64,000 bases of DNA, from assembly GCA_037962975.1 (NCBI GenBank), contig CM075674.1:82476501-82540500 (forward strand), written 5' to 3'. Origin of the DNA: Clitoria ternatea (taxonomy: Eukaryota > Streptophyta > Magnoliopsida > Fabales > Fabaceae). Below are positions 46,040 to 57,984 of the stretch, one piece after another. Position 1 is the stretch's first letter, and every line of letters begins with the position of its first letter. The position numbers and the translations under genes are program-made. The notes below the pieces were generated by a model. That model was given only the letters and a program-made list of their open reading frames with translations, made no database searches and had not been told where the DNA came from.

Positions 46040-46886
46040 TTTCTTTCCTCAACCTCACCCCCCCCCCCCAAACACCTTGTCTTTATCTATTTCATCACCA
46101 CCGCTCATCCCCTCCCACCACACCACCACACCACCACAACAACACCACCACCACCAACAACAACAAGACAGATACAATAGCTTAGAGGGAAAGAAAACAA
46201 AATGTAGAAACATGGATAATAGGCGGAAATAAAGAAAACACAAAAGCAAAAAAATACAAAACGACATAAAAAACACAAAAAATATAAACTTTCATGTCTC
46301 AATCCTTCAAAGGAGAAAACATTTTTAATCTCAAAAATTAAAAATTAAAAATAGAAAAAAATATGGATTAATCAATCAAACAATCCTTCAAAGGAGCAAA
46401 CTTTTTGAACTACCAAACAACAAAGAACCTAAGCTATCTCAAAACGCCAATGCTTGGGATTTGCAAACGGTAATGATCTCAAAGAAGAGATGGTTCGCTA
46501 TTACGGCACTTGTGCGATCTTGGGTAGATGGAAGTCATAACTATTTAGTGGTCTTCAACAGGGATGGCGTCAAGTATGACATATCCGAGCCATTAATGGT
46601 TCCTAGAGGCAAGACTCCCAAATCAATAGGGACTAAAACAATATGAAATTATGAAACACTTGCATGGACCATCATGCCCTCAAGGAAAAGAGAAATACAT
46701 GGAAGCAAGGTAGAACATCTTAGTGTTAGTGACACGGTCAAGGACATAAGCATAATTGTCATAATTAAAACCACCAAATGTGGTGTGATGCTTTTGCAAT
46801 ACCTTCTTCTTTGTCCTGGCGATAGTAGTGGAGCATCAAATACAAAAATCTATATGACAACAATGTGAAGTTTCCGCAACACCTTC
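46040..46886. other. Interior of the long-TIR element, possible captured sequence
   Basis: After an ACC-rich stretch (46060-46160) the GC content rises at 46440-46880. A 61-codon plus-strand frame (46461-46643) contains KKRWFAITALVRSWVDGSHN and KYDISEPLMVPRGKTPK. This is unlike any transposon protein I know. It may be a host-gene fragment picked up by the element, but the source is not recognised. Confidence 0.35.
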
Positions 46887-47869
46887 CACTGCTATAAAAA
46901 ACTAATATGGCTACAGGCATTTGGCAACGACACTACCATCCATCGCTAATTGCCACATAACTAGTGATAGCATAGGATTTAGCGACACAGTAGGTTTAAG
47001 GTTAGAATCAGCGATGGATTTAGTTACAGACTTTGCGACGGTCACTGTTCGTGCAAGACACCTATCGTTACATCCATGGAAAAATGCTAACTATGACCCT
47101 ATAGCGGCAAATATATGATACCGTGGCTAAATTGGTGATCTAAAAACAACCTTAGAAACTTTTTGGCGATGGGTTAGTGCTTTGCCATTGCTAGATATGT
47201 TAGTTTTTAGTAATGGATATTAGGTTTGTTATCTCTAGATAATAGACCATATGGCAATGCATTTAGTTTTTGGCAACAAATAAGTCGGAATTGTCGCCAA
47301 AGTGACACTATGTGTCACCTAGACATAGATCTAGCAATAGGAACGATCCTATCGCTAAATGCTAAATCCCTAAATCGAGCACAACCCCTTTTTCCCTTAT
47401 CTTTTAGTCTTTTGCCTCTCTCGCCTTCCTCTCTTATCCTCTCCCTTTTCCTCTGGTTTTGGTGCCATCATTATCTCTGGCTTCATTGGTAAGTTTTTTT
47501 TCCTTTCTTTTCCTTATCCCCATATTCCCTTTCCCCCTCTACATTTCACCCACTCACTCCCACTTTTTGTCTTACCGGTTTTGTTTCCTTGCCTCTCTCG
47601 AAGTATTTGGCGCCATCACTATCTCTGACTTTGCAGGTAAGTCTTTTTTTTGTTCTCCCTCCCTCCCTCCCTCAGCTACTATCTCCTTCTCTTTTTCTCC
47701 ACCACTACTTGTTCTGCGTATTACAAATACTTATAAGAAGGTAGAAACTTGTCTAGCTTGATAATTTTGTAGCTAAATTTGTTGCATGATTATTAGATAT
47801 GTCAGCTAAAACAGAAGTAGTTATTTGTGATTTTAATTGATACCGCCCGAGTCTTGATTTCGCCATTTC

Positions 47870-49800
47870 TAACCATCGAAGGTGGATGGCTAATAGACTT
47901 AATTTGAGCAGACATGTTACAGAAGTGTTCATTGTTAGAGTTAATGAATGCATTCTCTTTGCCACTAGCCAAGACAACTTCAACTAATACCTGAAGTTAT
48001 GGTGTCCATGTAAGAAATGTGATTATAGGAAGTTTTAGGACCGAAGTGATATCATGACATATCTTTGGAAGGGGTTTCAAGGAGAAATATTACAGTTGGC
48101 ATTGTCATTAGGAAACATGGCTGTCACCAACAGTGGTTGATGTGTCTAAGTTTGGGTATTACAATGTTGAGAGCAATAGGGATGATTTGAGTCCATTCGA
48201 GCAAACTTGTGTTGGATCATGCAGGACCCTTCTTTGGGAATACAAGACCAAGTACGGGTGGAAAATGACAACAACATGGAAGAAGACCTGAATCCTGAGG
48301 TGAAACCCTTATTGTCATGTTAGCCATAACTCAGGCTTTATTGTATGAAGGATGTGAGAACTACATGATTTGTCAGTGTCATTGATGTGTTGAGCTAGGA
48401 GTTAGAATATAACATGTCTGAGGGTTATTTTAATCGCTTGTTGTAGTTTATGGGTGATATGTTGCTAAGTGATAATCAGATGCCTACAAATCTTTACCAA
48501 GCAAAGAAGTTTGTGTGTAAGTTAAGGTTAGATTGTGAAAAGATCAAATGTTATATTGATGGTTACATGTTGTTTCTAGGTGAATTTGTAAGTAAAAGTG
48601 TTACGAATTGTGTGGAATATGGAAAATATCATTACAAGATGGTGGAATAGAGAGGTGAGCTAAAGAAGATACCTATGAAGGGAATGTGGTATTTTCTGAT
48701 AATACCATGATTACAACGCTTATATTCCTCATTAGCTACAACAAGCACATGTGATGGCATTGTAAGAATCCAATAGAAGAAGGTGTGTTATGTCATCCAT
48801 CGAATATAGAAGCATGGAAACATTTCAATAGGACTTACCTTGATTTTGCTACTGAACCTCGTAATGTTAGGTTGGGTTTATGTTCGAATGGCTTTAACCC
48901 ATTTTGAGCATACAGTAAAACCTATTCATGTTGGATAGTTATTTTAACCCCTTACAATTTACCTCTTGAAATGTGCATGAAATGGGAGGTATTGTTTCTT
49001 TCTATACTTGTTCCTGGTCTAGACTATTTGAAAACAAAACTGATGTTTTTATGCAACCTTTGATAGAAGATTTAAAGTTGTTATGGGATGGTGATGTCAA
49101 TATGTATGACATGTCATTAAGGAACAATTTCAACATGAAAATTGCTTTGATATGGAACATAAATGACTTTCTAGTGTATGGTATGTTGTACAGATGGTTA
49201 ACGCTTGGGAAACTTACTTGTCCAGTTTGCATGGAACGTTCTAAGGGACACCATCTTCCTAAAAACAACAAAGTTTCATTCTTTAATTGTTATAGAAAGT
49301 TTTTGCCATGTGATCATCTTTTTAGGAGAAATAAACAATCATTCATGAGGAACAAGACCATTAATGATAAATAACCACCCCGTTTGTCAGGTGAACAAAA
49401 GGTAGAAAAGTTATTCAAATATGGTAAGCAACACAATTGGACAAAGAAGAGTATATCCTAGAAATTTCCTTATTGGGGAAAACATTTACTCTGCCATAAT
49501 ATAGATGTGATGTACACAGAGGAATGTATTCATGAATATATTTGATACAGTTATGGATATCAAAAGGAGAACAAAGGACACTAAGAAAATTCATTTGGAT
49601 TTTTTAATAATGTGTTTAAGAAAGGAGTTGGAGTTAAATGAAATTGGGGGTGAAAAATTATTGAAACTGAAAGTGAAGTATGTATTTAGTAAGGCCCAAA
49701 GGGTTGTAGCGAGTGAATGGGTTGAAAAGTTGAAATTGTCAGACAATTATGCATGTTCTGATGTGTAAAGATGAAAGAAGCGAAGCTTCATGAAAGCTTT
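47870..49800 (+). pseudogene. TNP2-type CACTA transposase, truncated
   Basis: Domains in order: a transposase-associated zinc domain (47880-48045; WMANRL...CPCKKCDYRKF); a spacer with an acidic part; a Transposase_21 start (48450-48647; LYQAKKFVCKLRLDCEKIKC, with the usual CPVC degraded); and the best core piece (48973-49371), where DVFMQPLIEDLKLLWDGDVN, NDFLVYGMLYRW, LTCPVCME and KFLPCDHLFRRNK match the family closely. It continues to about 49800 (FPYWGKHLLCHNIDVMYTEE, then SDNYACSDV...MKEAKLHE). The normal C-terminal DUF4218/DUF4216 half is missing: an internal deletion joins directly to the TNPA gene. Stops and frameshifts occur throughout. Confidence 0.87.
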
Positions 49801-49869
49801 AAAGTTATACATATCAAATTAATGTTGATAATTTTAAACAAATGTTGCTAACTTATGTTATATTTATTA

Positions 49870-51160
49870 CAGCTTCAACCCCCCTGACAGTTGTGTCCCC
49901 CAACGAATCATAAAGAAGAAGTTTGAGACTCTTTTTACATGTTGGAGTGATGTGGACAAGGACATAGCAAAAATATGATTTATAGAGTTCATGGTAAGTC
50001 CATTTTAATGAGTACACACTCTTTAATAGTTAACATTTGTAAATTGTAATTGATAGTTGGTAGTTGGATAGTTGATAGTTCATTTAGTAGTTGAAAGTTG
50101 AATTTATGTAGTTGGATTTATATTTAAATTGTATTGAGTGTTTTCTAGTTGTTTTGGATTATAAAATATTGGAAACATCCTATTTACAGAGGATATTTTG
50201 TCCAATTTCTTAAAAAAATTAACACTTAGAATTATTTTTAATTGTTTATTAGAATATTTCAAGTGGATTCCTAAGCACAAAGGTGACATAAAGGCTATCT
50301 TTGCCCATATAGCATCGAGAATGCACTAAACAAGCTTAAAGAAGGAAAAGATAAGGGTCATTGGATTCCACTTATGGTCCTACAGGGATTACAAGTAAAG
50401 TGGGTTGATGATAAGTGGAAAGATAAGAGTGAGAAGGGAAAAAGGAACCGAACATCAAATGATGATATAACCTCTTTATACATTCATGGCTCGATTTTGG
50501 CTATTTGCTATAGGGAGAAATTGGTAATTTCATAAATTTAGTTATGTTATTATACGATTTAACAAAAATCATTTATATTACTAACTATAGTTTTCTTTTT
50601 GTTTGTAGGTTGCTGAGCTTAACAAGACCCCTACCGCCTTTTATATCATGTAGAGGACGAAGAAGACTAAAGGTGGTGCTTGGGTCGTGACTAAGCAAAG
50701 TAGATTATTGTAAGTGTTACTAAACTTATTATTTAATTATTTCAGGATTCTTAATATTTTTAATTCCTAATATGTTCATTGAGGTTTAGTGTCAATAAGA
50801 AGGTACACTTGTTCAATGTTGGGAAATTGGCTTCAAAGTATGCATCCAGACCAACGACACCCACCACTTCTTTTATGTCGGAGTATGTTCAAATCATCAC
50901 AGATCTGAACAAGGAGTTGGCCTCATAGAACATTGTAATTAACAAGCTAAGGACCAACTTGGATGAGAAGACCGAGGAGATTCAGAGTCTGAACACTCGT
51001 TATACGGATCACGAAGACATCCTCTCAGCGCTTGTTGGTCGTCTTGGTATCCTCCTTGATAGTCTCTGTCATCTGCCCTCCACACACAGCAGCATCCACA
51101 ATAGTAGTAGAGGCAAGCTCAACAGTGATGACCACAATGTCTTTGACCCTCACTAGGACA
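49870..51160 (+). pseudogene. TNPA-type CACTA protein (Transposase_24), decayed
   Basis: Pieces in order on the plus strand: PPDSCVPQRIIKKKFETLF near 49880; KWIPKHKGDIKAIFAHIASR near 50265; ISEKGKRNRTSNDDITSLYI near 50425-50485; RTKKTKGGAWVVTKQSRLL near 50655-50710; then a final exon with DLNKELAS and a coiled coil (INKLRTNLDEKTEEIQSLN, 50940-51000) ending near 51156. GT...AG breaks between the pieces (for example 50525-50609) fit introns. These match the Transposase_24 layout. A few in-frame stops make it inactive. Confidence 0.78.
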
Positions 51161-52399
51161 CTCAGGATGACTCTCATTTTATATTTTTTATTTGACTTTG
51201 TTTACATTATTTAAACATTATCTAAATAATTTTCTTACTCACATTATACTCTTGATTTTTTAAATATGTTCATTTATCGAATTATATATTTTTTTAAGTT
51301 TCATTTGTTGTATTTTTTATTATTTTCTCTCAAATGACAAAAATTTAAACAATGCTAGGTAGAACGTAATTCAATAAATAATGGAAACTATAAAGGAAAA
51401 AAATAATAAAAAATTTCATAATAAAACTAATGAAAAAGTTAGAGACAAATTTAACAACGGAAATAAGAATACACCCTTTGGAAATGGATGGTTTATCCGT
51501 CTCCTAACTAAGGTCAATTGGCGATAGCGTAAGCAACGACAAGGACACAAACCTTGGTGACGGATAATGTCTTTCATCGCCAAATTGAGGTCAATTTGTG
51601 ATGGAAATAATGATGGATCTAGTTAAAACGTTGGTGACAAATTCCAATGACAGTTGCACCCCATAATTTGATTTTTGAATGAGAACAGTTGTTAGAATTG
51701 TCGTTGTATTTTCTAGCGATGGATAAAGCACCATTGCTAGATGACAATGAACGCATTCTTGTGCTAGCTTAGCCACGGGTTTGTTCCATTGCTAATTAGC
51801 GATGACTTGCTTTTTACTATCATTAATCACTCTAGAGACCAAGCTTTTGGCTACAACTTGTGTTCGTCCCTAATTCCATTGCTAACCTTGTGAATAACAG
51901 AATAATTGACCTTGGAGACAGAAATAGTCCATTGCTAAACAAATTTTTTTCTAGTAATGTTCTTCCTTTAAGCATTTTTCATTCGATCTAGGTGGTTGTT
52001 AGGTTTTGGTTGGGTTTTGTTGGGTTTCAGTTGTGATTAAGAAGGGGGTCGTAGAAGTATGGGACAACGGTGATAGTTAGTTAGAATAAGGGTGGTTTCT
52101 GGTAGTGGTGGTGGGGTGGTGAGGTTAAAGAGAGAAAAAAAAGTGATGGGGGTGGGTGATAATTTAGGGCCGAGGTGGAAAATTTTTTGATTATTATATT
52201 TTTATTATAGACTTACGCATGCCATCTATCGTCTTCATTTAACATGTCATAAGTTAACAGAACAAAGTTAACAACAGGGGATAAAATCCAGCTATTTCAT
52301 ATAGTTTAGGGATCAAAACATGAAAAAAAAATTATTTAGGGACTAAAATCTAAGTTAAGTAAAAGATCAAGGATCAAACAATTATTTAAGCCTTGTATT

Positions 52400-53328
52400 G
52401 ATTCATTCAAGACATATGATTTCCTTCTTTTAATAAAAAATTACACATGTTATAATTTAAAGTTCTAATCGCATAATTATAAATGATTCCCCAACGTGGT
52501 TACTGTGGTGGTCAGTCCCTCTCGTCCCTTGAACATGCAATTAGTGGTTCGATCTGCAACTAGAAAAAAACTGGTTTAGCCACCAAATTTTTCAATGGCA
52601 AAAATGGCTAGTTTTGTCGCTAATATGGTTTGCACTAGATTAGCCACCAAATCCTACTCGTTGCTAAAATCCTAGTCACTAAATTAATTAGCCACCACTA
52701 CTTCATATGAATGAAACAAATCATTCGATCAATTTTTTATTTTTCAGTGTGCTTACTTTTAAGACTATGAATTAGTCTCAAAACACAGTCTAAAAGATAT
52801 CCAAAGAAAAACTCTCACCCACAAATAGGATTTGACTCTATATATGTACTTATTATTGAATCGTGTTATTAACAACCATATAACTGTTATCTTTTTAACA
52901 TATTATTTCAATGAGAATGAAGCTTAATACTCGATACTCAATCAATAAAACAATCAAAGTTATTAAGATAGGGCATTTTGTCAACCATAATCGTAAATCC
53001 ATTTCAATAAAACTAAGAGTAACTCTGACATTATATGTTCACGCTATTTTGAACTAATTTAATTTGTTTCTAATGTGCTTTAGATTCAAATATTTAACGT
53101 GAAATGATTTAGTTTAGAAGATAAATCATGTTTATATTTGTAATCATTTTAATTGTTGTTTTTAATTAATTTATTATTAATTTTCTGATTTACATTTCTT
53201 TTGCCTAAAAAAGTTAAATGCTATATTTCATCTGTACTTCAACTGCTTTATGTAGAATCATCCCTTTTTTGTCATAATATTTTAACACAAGATATCAGCA
53301 TGTGCACTAATTGTGCTTAATATTACCT

Positions 53329-53330
<2 letters not shown>
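52400..53330. other. Intergenic DNA with a CACTA-like scrap at 52556-52710
   Basis: caactagaaaaaaactgg followed by three 'ttagccaccaaat' words resembles a CACTA tip with subterminal repeats. No partner end was found. The rest is AT-rich with no coding signal. Confidence 0.45.

Positions 53331-53386
<56 letters not shown>
53331..53386. repeat. (AAT)n microsatellite, about 18 units
   Basis: Uninterrupted aat triplets. Confidence 0.97.
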
Positions 53387-53388
<2 letters not shown>

Positions 53389-53514
53389 GATGTGTATTAC
53401 CACTTCAAGCACTAAAAATAAAAACATAACATAAGGTTATTCAAGTGGGACATATTTGACTCTCATTAAGTAAGGTTTTAATGGTTGGTTCGAACTTTAT
53501 GGATAAAAAAAAAA

Positions 53515-54133
53515 TACTACAAGAAATTGTTATTTACTAACAAACAAAATTTAGAAGTTTGTTAGGAGAGTTTTTATCAGCATAGCATTTAACTAAAAAA
53601 AATAAAATGCTAGTGTGGGTATTAATTTGGATTTATCTTAACAATTTAATTAATTATACTAATAAATAATTCTGTTAGTATAAAATTAAGTTATACTAAT
53701 ATGATATCAAATGTCAGTATAATATATCTTATTATTAGTAAAAAAATAAAATATTTTTACTAACATATTTTTTGCTAGTTAAAGGTTAAATACAAACTAA
53801 GATTTGCCTTCCAAAACAAAACAAAATTTAAAAGTTGTTAAGAAAGTTTTTGTTGAAATTTAACATTTAACTAAAAAAAATAAAATGTTAATATAACTCA
53901 TTTGGATTTATAATAACTAACAAATAATTTTGTTAGTATAAACTTTAGCTATACTAATACTACATTAATATAAGTATAATATATTTTATCATAAAATATT
54001 TTATTGTTGACAAAAACCTTAAATATTTTTATTAACATCATATTAATTTTTTAAAATTAAAGATTATACAAAAAAAATTAACAAATTTTAAATTTTCTGT
54101 CAGTGAATGATAATTTTTTTTTTTTTGAGTAGT
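53515..54133. mobile_element. Small CACTA-like non-autonomous element with two internal units
   Basis: Ends are inverted: tactacaagaaattgttatt on the left and, inverted, actactcaaaaaa...ttatcattc on the right. The interior is two diverged tandem units of about 290 bp (start near 53545 and 53830), each containing aactaaaaaaaataaaatg, a tttggattta word and tagtataa...ttatactaata. No coding sequence. Confidence 0.55.
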
Positions 54134-54770
54134 CAAGTGTGAAAGTCGTTAAAGCTTTTGTTGGAATTTGAATTTAATCACATGTGATGTTATTTTTATA
54201 TGATTATTTAGATCCATTTATGAAAGATGCATGAAAGAGATATATATACCATCAACAATAGTTCATTACACAAAATTGAATCCAATTCAAGTTTACCATG
54301 AAAGTTTTCACTTCGAAACGTTTAAGGCATAAATTATAGAAAACTAAAGGAAAAATTATAGTTGTGTCCATAAACACTTGATTTATTGAGACTTGTTTTG
54401 ATTTTTTGAGTGGTAGCTTCTCGGACTAGTAACTACGTTCAAAACAAGGCAAAAAAAGCTAAAGTAATTATAGAAAGTAGAGAGAGTGAAGCGAAGTGAA
54501 AGAAATCTTAGACCGGTTGACTTATTGGGACATACATGGAACCATGTTATTGGACCACGTGTTATTGTAGTAGCTTACCTGTGTTAAATTATTTGTTTCT
54601 TTTTCTATCTTTGATTTGCCTTACGTGTCTTTATTCCGTTTCTGCCACGTGCTCTCTATCTTATCCAATTTTAAATGTGTTTTGTTTACTTTTTTACTAA
54701 TGTTGGCAAGTGGGTCACACATTTAAAATTGGATTAAAGGATCTCTTGGGCTTCAGTTTGTTTTGACCCG
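54134..54770. other. Intergenic DNA, nothing recognised
   Basis: No gene or terminal repeat found. Confidence 0.5.
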
Positions 54771-55136
54771 TTTAAAAATGGCCCAGAGGTAGGTAGTCTG
54801 TCAGGTTAATTATATTTTAGAAAATTAATACAAATTAATTTAATATCTATTTAAATATTTTTTTATATATTTTTAAAAAAAAATTTATTAGGTTGTAATG
54901 AAAAATGCACAATTATAAAAAAATCATCTATAAAAGATTATTATTTATTAAAAAATAAAGTTTTGAATAAAAACACATCTTTTAAAAAAATTAGAAGGAA
55001 GAAAAAACTGGATCGACTTGCTAACTCGCCCTAAACAGACTGAGCCTAAATTCTTGACTCATTTTCTTGTTGTGGCCCAACCTGTATTTAGATAGGCTTG
55101 GCCTAACCCATTCGTCGGCCCATTTTACCACCCCTA
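54771..55136. mobile_element. hAT-like MITE remnant
   Basis: The right end (...ggcccattttaccacccctac) and the left start (gacccgtttaaaaatggcccag) match the plan of the hAT-type MITEs at 10546 and 41572, with 'aggcttggccta' inside. No target duplication was recognised. Confidence 0.45.
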
Positions 55137-55347
55137 CTTTTGACGAAGGAAAGAAAACAAGTACAAGATCCAAAATATTCAAATATTTCATTAATGTTCA
55201 AGAATTAAGAAATACTTTATTTTATTGAAAGTATCATTAAATTTTTCTTTATTTAATTTTATTCTTCTAAATAATTATTTTAAACAAATTAATCAACCCT
55301 TATGTTTGAAATCATCGTTATCAAAACTGGTTAAATCAATTGAATCT

Positions 55348-55944
55348 TGATCTAGGGTGCTAACCGGACTCCATAGCTCACAGACGGGATCCTATTGTAT
55401 GATGTCACGTCATCGGAATTACCAAAAGAACCTAGAAAAACTGTCACAACCGGAGTCTAAAACTTGCATGACTACAGACCTATAGTTGAGACTTCGGTCC
55501 CACCCTGATAGTCAGACAATGAGTCAGAATCAGTGTAGGCAACATGTCCCTACAAACACTGTTGCTACAGTAAGTTAGGAGAATGGTCAAATCACTTCTC
55601 CTAGTCAGGTATTCTCTATAAATACATCTTATTTATTAGTGTAAAATGATCTAAACTAATCTGAGAGTTACCTCCGTAATATCCTTATTTCCCATAATAC
55701 CTGTACTGACTTAAGTATCGAAGAATCTTTTGCAGGTGCACCTCTAGTGTGTTCCCTTGACTGCGATACAGACTTGAACACCAAGTTTATCCTATACATG
55801 AAGAGCTTAGGATCCCCACTGGACCTAGGTACAAAATATCGTACTCCACTGAGACGGTGTAAAACTGAGAGCTTATAAGGTAACTCCGAACACTGGTCAA
55901 GGCGGTCAACTCTTGACCCTGATTGTAGGACAAAACAAATCTCA
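55348..55944 (+). repeat. Solo LTR of the Tat-type family, plus orientation
   Basis: About 597 bp, starting tgatctagggtgct and ending caaaacaaatctca. It is a plus-strand relative of the LTRs at 15193 and 23174 (shared: catgtccctacaaacactg, ttgctacagtaagttaggag, ctgacttaagtatcgaag, ccactggacctaggta). TATA box tctataaatacat at about 55616. There is no internal region on either side. It lies inside a MITE-like sequence (gttatcaaaactggttaaatc just upstream). The flanking 5-mers aatct/tacct do not match well. Confidence 0.8.
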
Positions 55945-55949
55945 TACCT

Positions 55950-57000
55950 CTTAAATGACCAATTCAATTTTACTTATTATTATTATTATGGGTTTAATAA
56001 TATATGATTTTGTATCTAATTCATTTGAATTGATATCCACATATGGTAAACAATAGGTTTAATTTTAAAATCATTGTTTAACATTGTACAGTGATTGTTA
56101 TTTTGAGAAAAAAAATATTCCAAAAACTACAGTCTTTCCGAGAAATAGGGAAATAGATTTTACTCTATTTCAAGTACAACTTATATCAATTTACAGAATT
56201 TATAAATGTTTGAGTGTAAATAATATTATTTAGTAATTACGCTCCATTTTAAAATCGTTTATTTTAAATTCTATTATTTTAAAATTATTATTTTAGAAAT
56301 TTGAAATTCAACTATTTTTGAAAATATATCCCCAATCAAAATTATTATTTACATAAAATAATTTATTTAAATTTATGTCAACTAACTAATAATTAGCCTC
56401 TGTTTGATGGTAAGGAAAGAATCAGAAAGAAAGAAAGAGAAATGAATGTGTGGAAAGTACTCTTGTTTGTGTAAAGAGAAAGTAACATGAAAAAGAAGAA
56501 GAATTATTATTTATAAAATAAAAAAATAAATTAAAATTAAGTAATTATACAATTACAAAGTTATTCATGTATTTATTAGTTGATTTTTTTATGAACAAAA
56601 TATTTTTTAAAATTAAGATCTCATTTTAGTTCATTATCTTTATAATTTGAAATATAATTATAAATTCATTGTAAAATTATAATCTTTGTTTTAAAAACTA
56701 TTTGAGTTACTTAAATCAAAAAAGTAATTAATAAAAGAATGCATTAGAGAGAGAGTAATTTTAAAAATAATCATTTTCCTTTATATTTTCCTTTAAAAAT
56801 AATAATTTTAAAAAGTAATTGAAAGTGACATCTTTCTTTGTCAGTTCCTTTGCCACTAGATAAAGGAAATGTTTTATTTCTGCTCATCCCTTTACACCAG
56901 TCACTTCTCACTCTATGCTTTCTTTGTAACCAAATAGTACCTTAGATTTGTTAATATTACATAGAGCCTCAATCAAAAGAAAAATAGTTGATGAAATATC
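55950..57000. other. AT-rich intergenic DNA, nothing recognised
   Basis: No coding or terminal-repeat signal. Confidence 0.5.
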
Positions 57001-57009
57001 CTTCCTACC

Positions 57010-57189
57010 ATTGTTATCAAAATTGGACCGGTTCGACAACTGGTTGAACTATAAACTGGTTAGGTGATCAGTCCAAGTCAATTCTTTAATAACATTGGTT
57101 CAATCATGGTTCAACCTTGGTTTGTTCACAGTTTGTTTGAACTGGTTTCTTCAACGGTTTAATTACCGGTCCGATTCTGAAAACATTGG
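57010..57189. mobile_element. Small hAT-like MITE, 180 bp
   Basis: TIRs share tcaRaatYggaccggt. The flanking 8-mers ttcctacc (57002-57009) and ttcttgcc (57190-57197) agree at six of eight bases. The interior is made of 'ggttgaac/gttcaacc' words. Same family as the outer MITE at 29335-30081. Confidence 0.65.
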
Positions 57190-57289
57190 TTCTTGCCATC
57201 TAACTATGGTTAAACTAATGTTTATTATAAAGGTGGATCCAAGCTAGAAAAGGTTGAACCATGGTGCTTAAAAAGTACAATGATTGTTT

Positions 57290-57984
57290 CCTTAAGAAAT
57301 CAATATCTGAATTGATTCTTTCCTTAATTAAAACTATCTTTGCATCATACTTTGATTATTTCCTTAATAAAAAAATCTTGCACAAATAAAATAATATTTG
57401 AATTGATTCTTTCTTAAACCAAAAAATCTCTTTTAAAAGCGCATCTTTGATTATTTCCTTAATCAAGAAAACTTCCTTTTAAATAAGCATTAATTTTAAC
57501 TCAAGTTTATTAATTAACCAATTTCAAAAAGCCTTTTTTAAAGAATGTAGCTTAATTAATTATAAGTTAATTACGTTGCTCACTAATTATTACCTTAGGT
57601 TCTTAACAAGATGCCTAATTATGATGGTAAGCCTTGATTCCATTAAAAGTCTTTTCTCTTTAGCCATCCATAACTAGATTCTTTTTGTTATCTATAATCT
57701 TTCTAGAGTTGAGCTTTACTTGAAGTTTTTTATCTATCTTGATATTTTTCCACTTTAAATTGTTGGTCTGTACTTTCCAATAAACACAAGATGTATCCTT
57801 ATACATCCATTATAAGAAATATGTTCATCATACTTATGCCTTGATTTTAGCTTGTTTGTCATCAAATAACACAACTTGTTTAACATCAACATAACTCATG
57901 TGTCATCATTAAAACCTTATCAAGACTTGTTCAATTTTGTTTCTTTGACATCATCAAAAACTTATTTAACACAACATTCACAGA
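57290..57984. other. Intergenic DNA with two diverged tandem units
   Basis: Two units of about 90 bp (57302 and 57393), each with atttgaattgattcttt and tttgattatttccttaat. The rest has no recognisable content. Confidence 0.5.

Larger units (their letters stand above)
46887..51959 (+). mobile_element. Complete CACTA (En/Spm) transposon, 5.07 kb
   Basis: Left tip cactgctataaaaaac at 46887. The right tip ends ttttttctagtaatg at 51959, its inverse reading cattactagaaaaaa. It is flanked by an exact 3-bp duplication ttc (46884-46886 and 51960-51962), as expected for CACTA. Subterminal regions (46920-47340 and 51480-51950) are full of 'tagcgatgg'/'ttgctaa' words in both orientations. The interior holds a TNP2-type transposase followed by a TNPA-type gene on the plus strand, both decayed. 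Confidence 0.9.
45762..52394. mobile_element. Long-TIR (MULE-like) element containing a CACTA transposon
   Basis: About 190 bp at 45762-45955 and 52205-52394 are inverted copies. Landmarks, read inward on both sides: tttaaataa, tttgatcctt, aacttagattttagtc, tttttcatgtttt, ccctaaactata and gttaactt. Similarity seems to continue inward through a ctctctttaacctcaccacc-like, ACC-rich stretch (46010-46160 and 52060-52150). Long TIRs are typical of Mutator-like elements. The flanking 9-mers agree at only six bases. There is no MULE transposase inside; a full CACTA element sits in the middle. Confidence 0.65.

Noticed and set aside
46060..46160. Proline/threonine-rich frames over the ACC-rich stretch
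   Set aside because: Low-complexity repeat inside the arm of the long-TIR element, mirrored at 52060-52150.
52540..52560. tRNA-like 'ggttcgatct' word
   Set aside because: No flanking arms or acceptor stem that would fold into a tRNA; probably repeat sequence.
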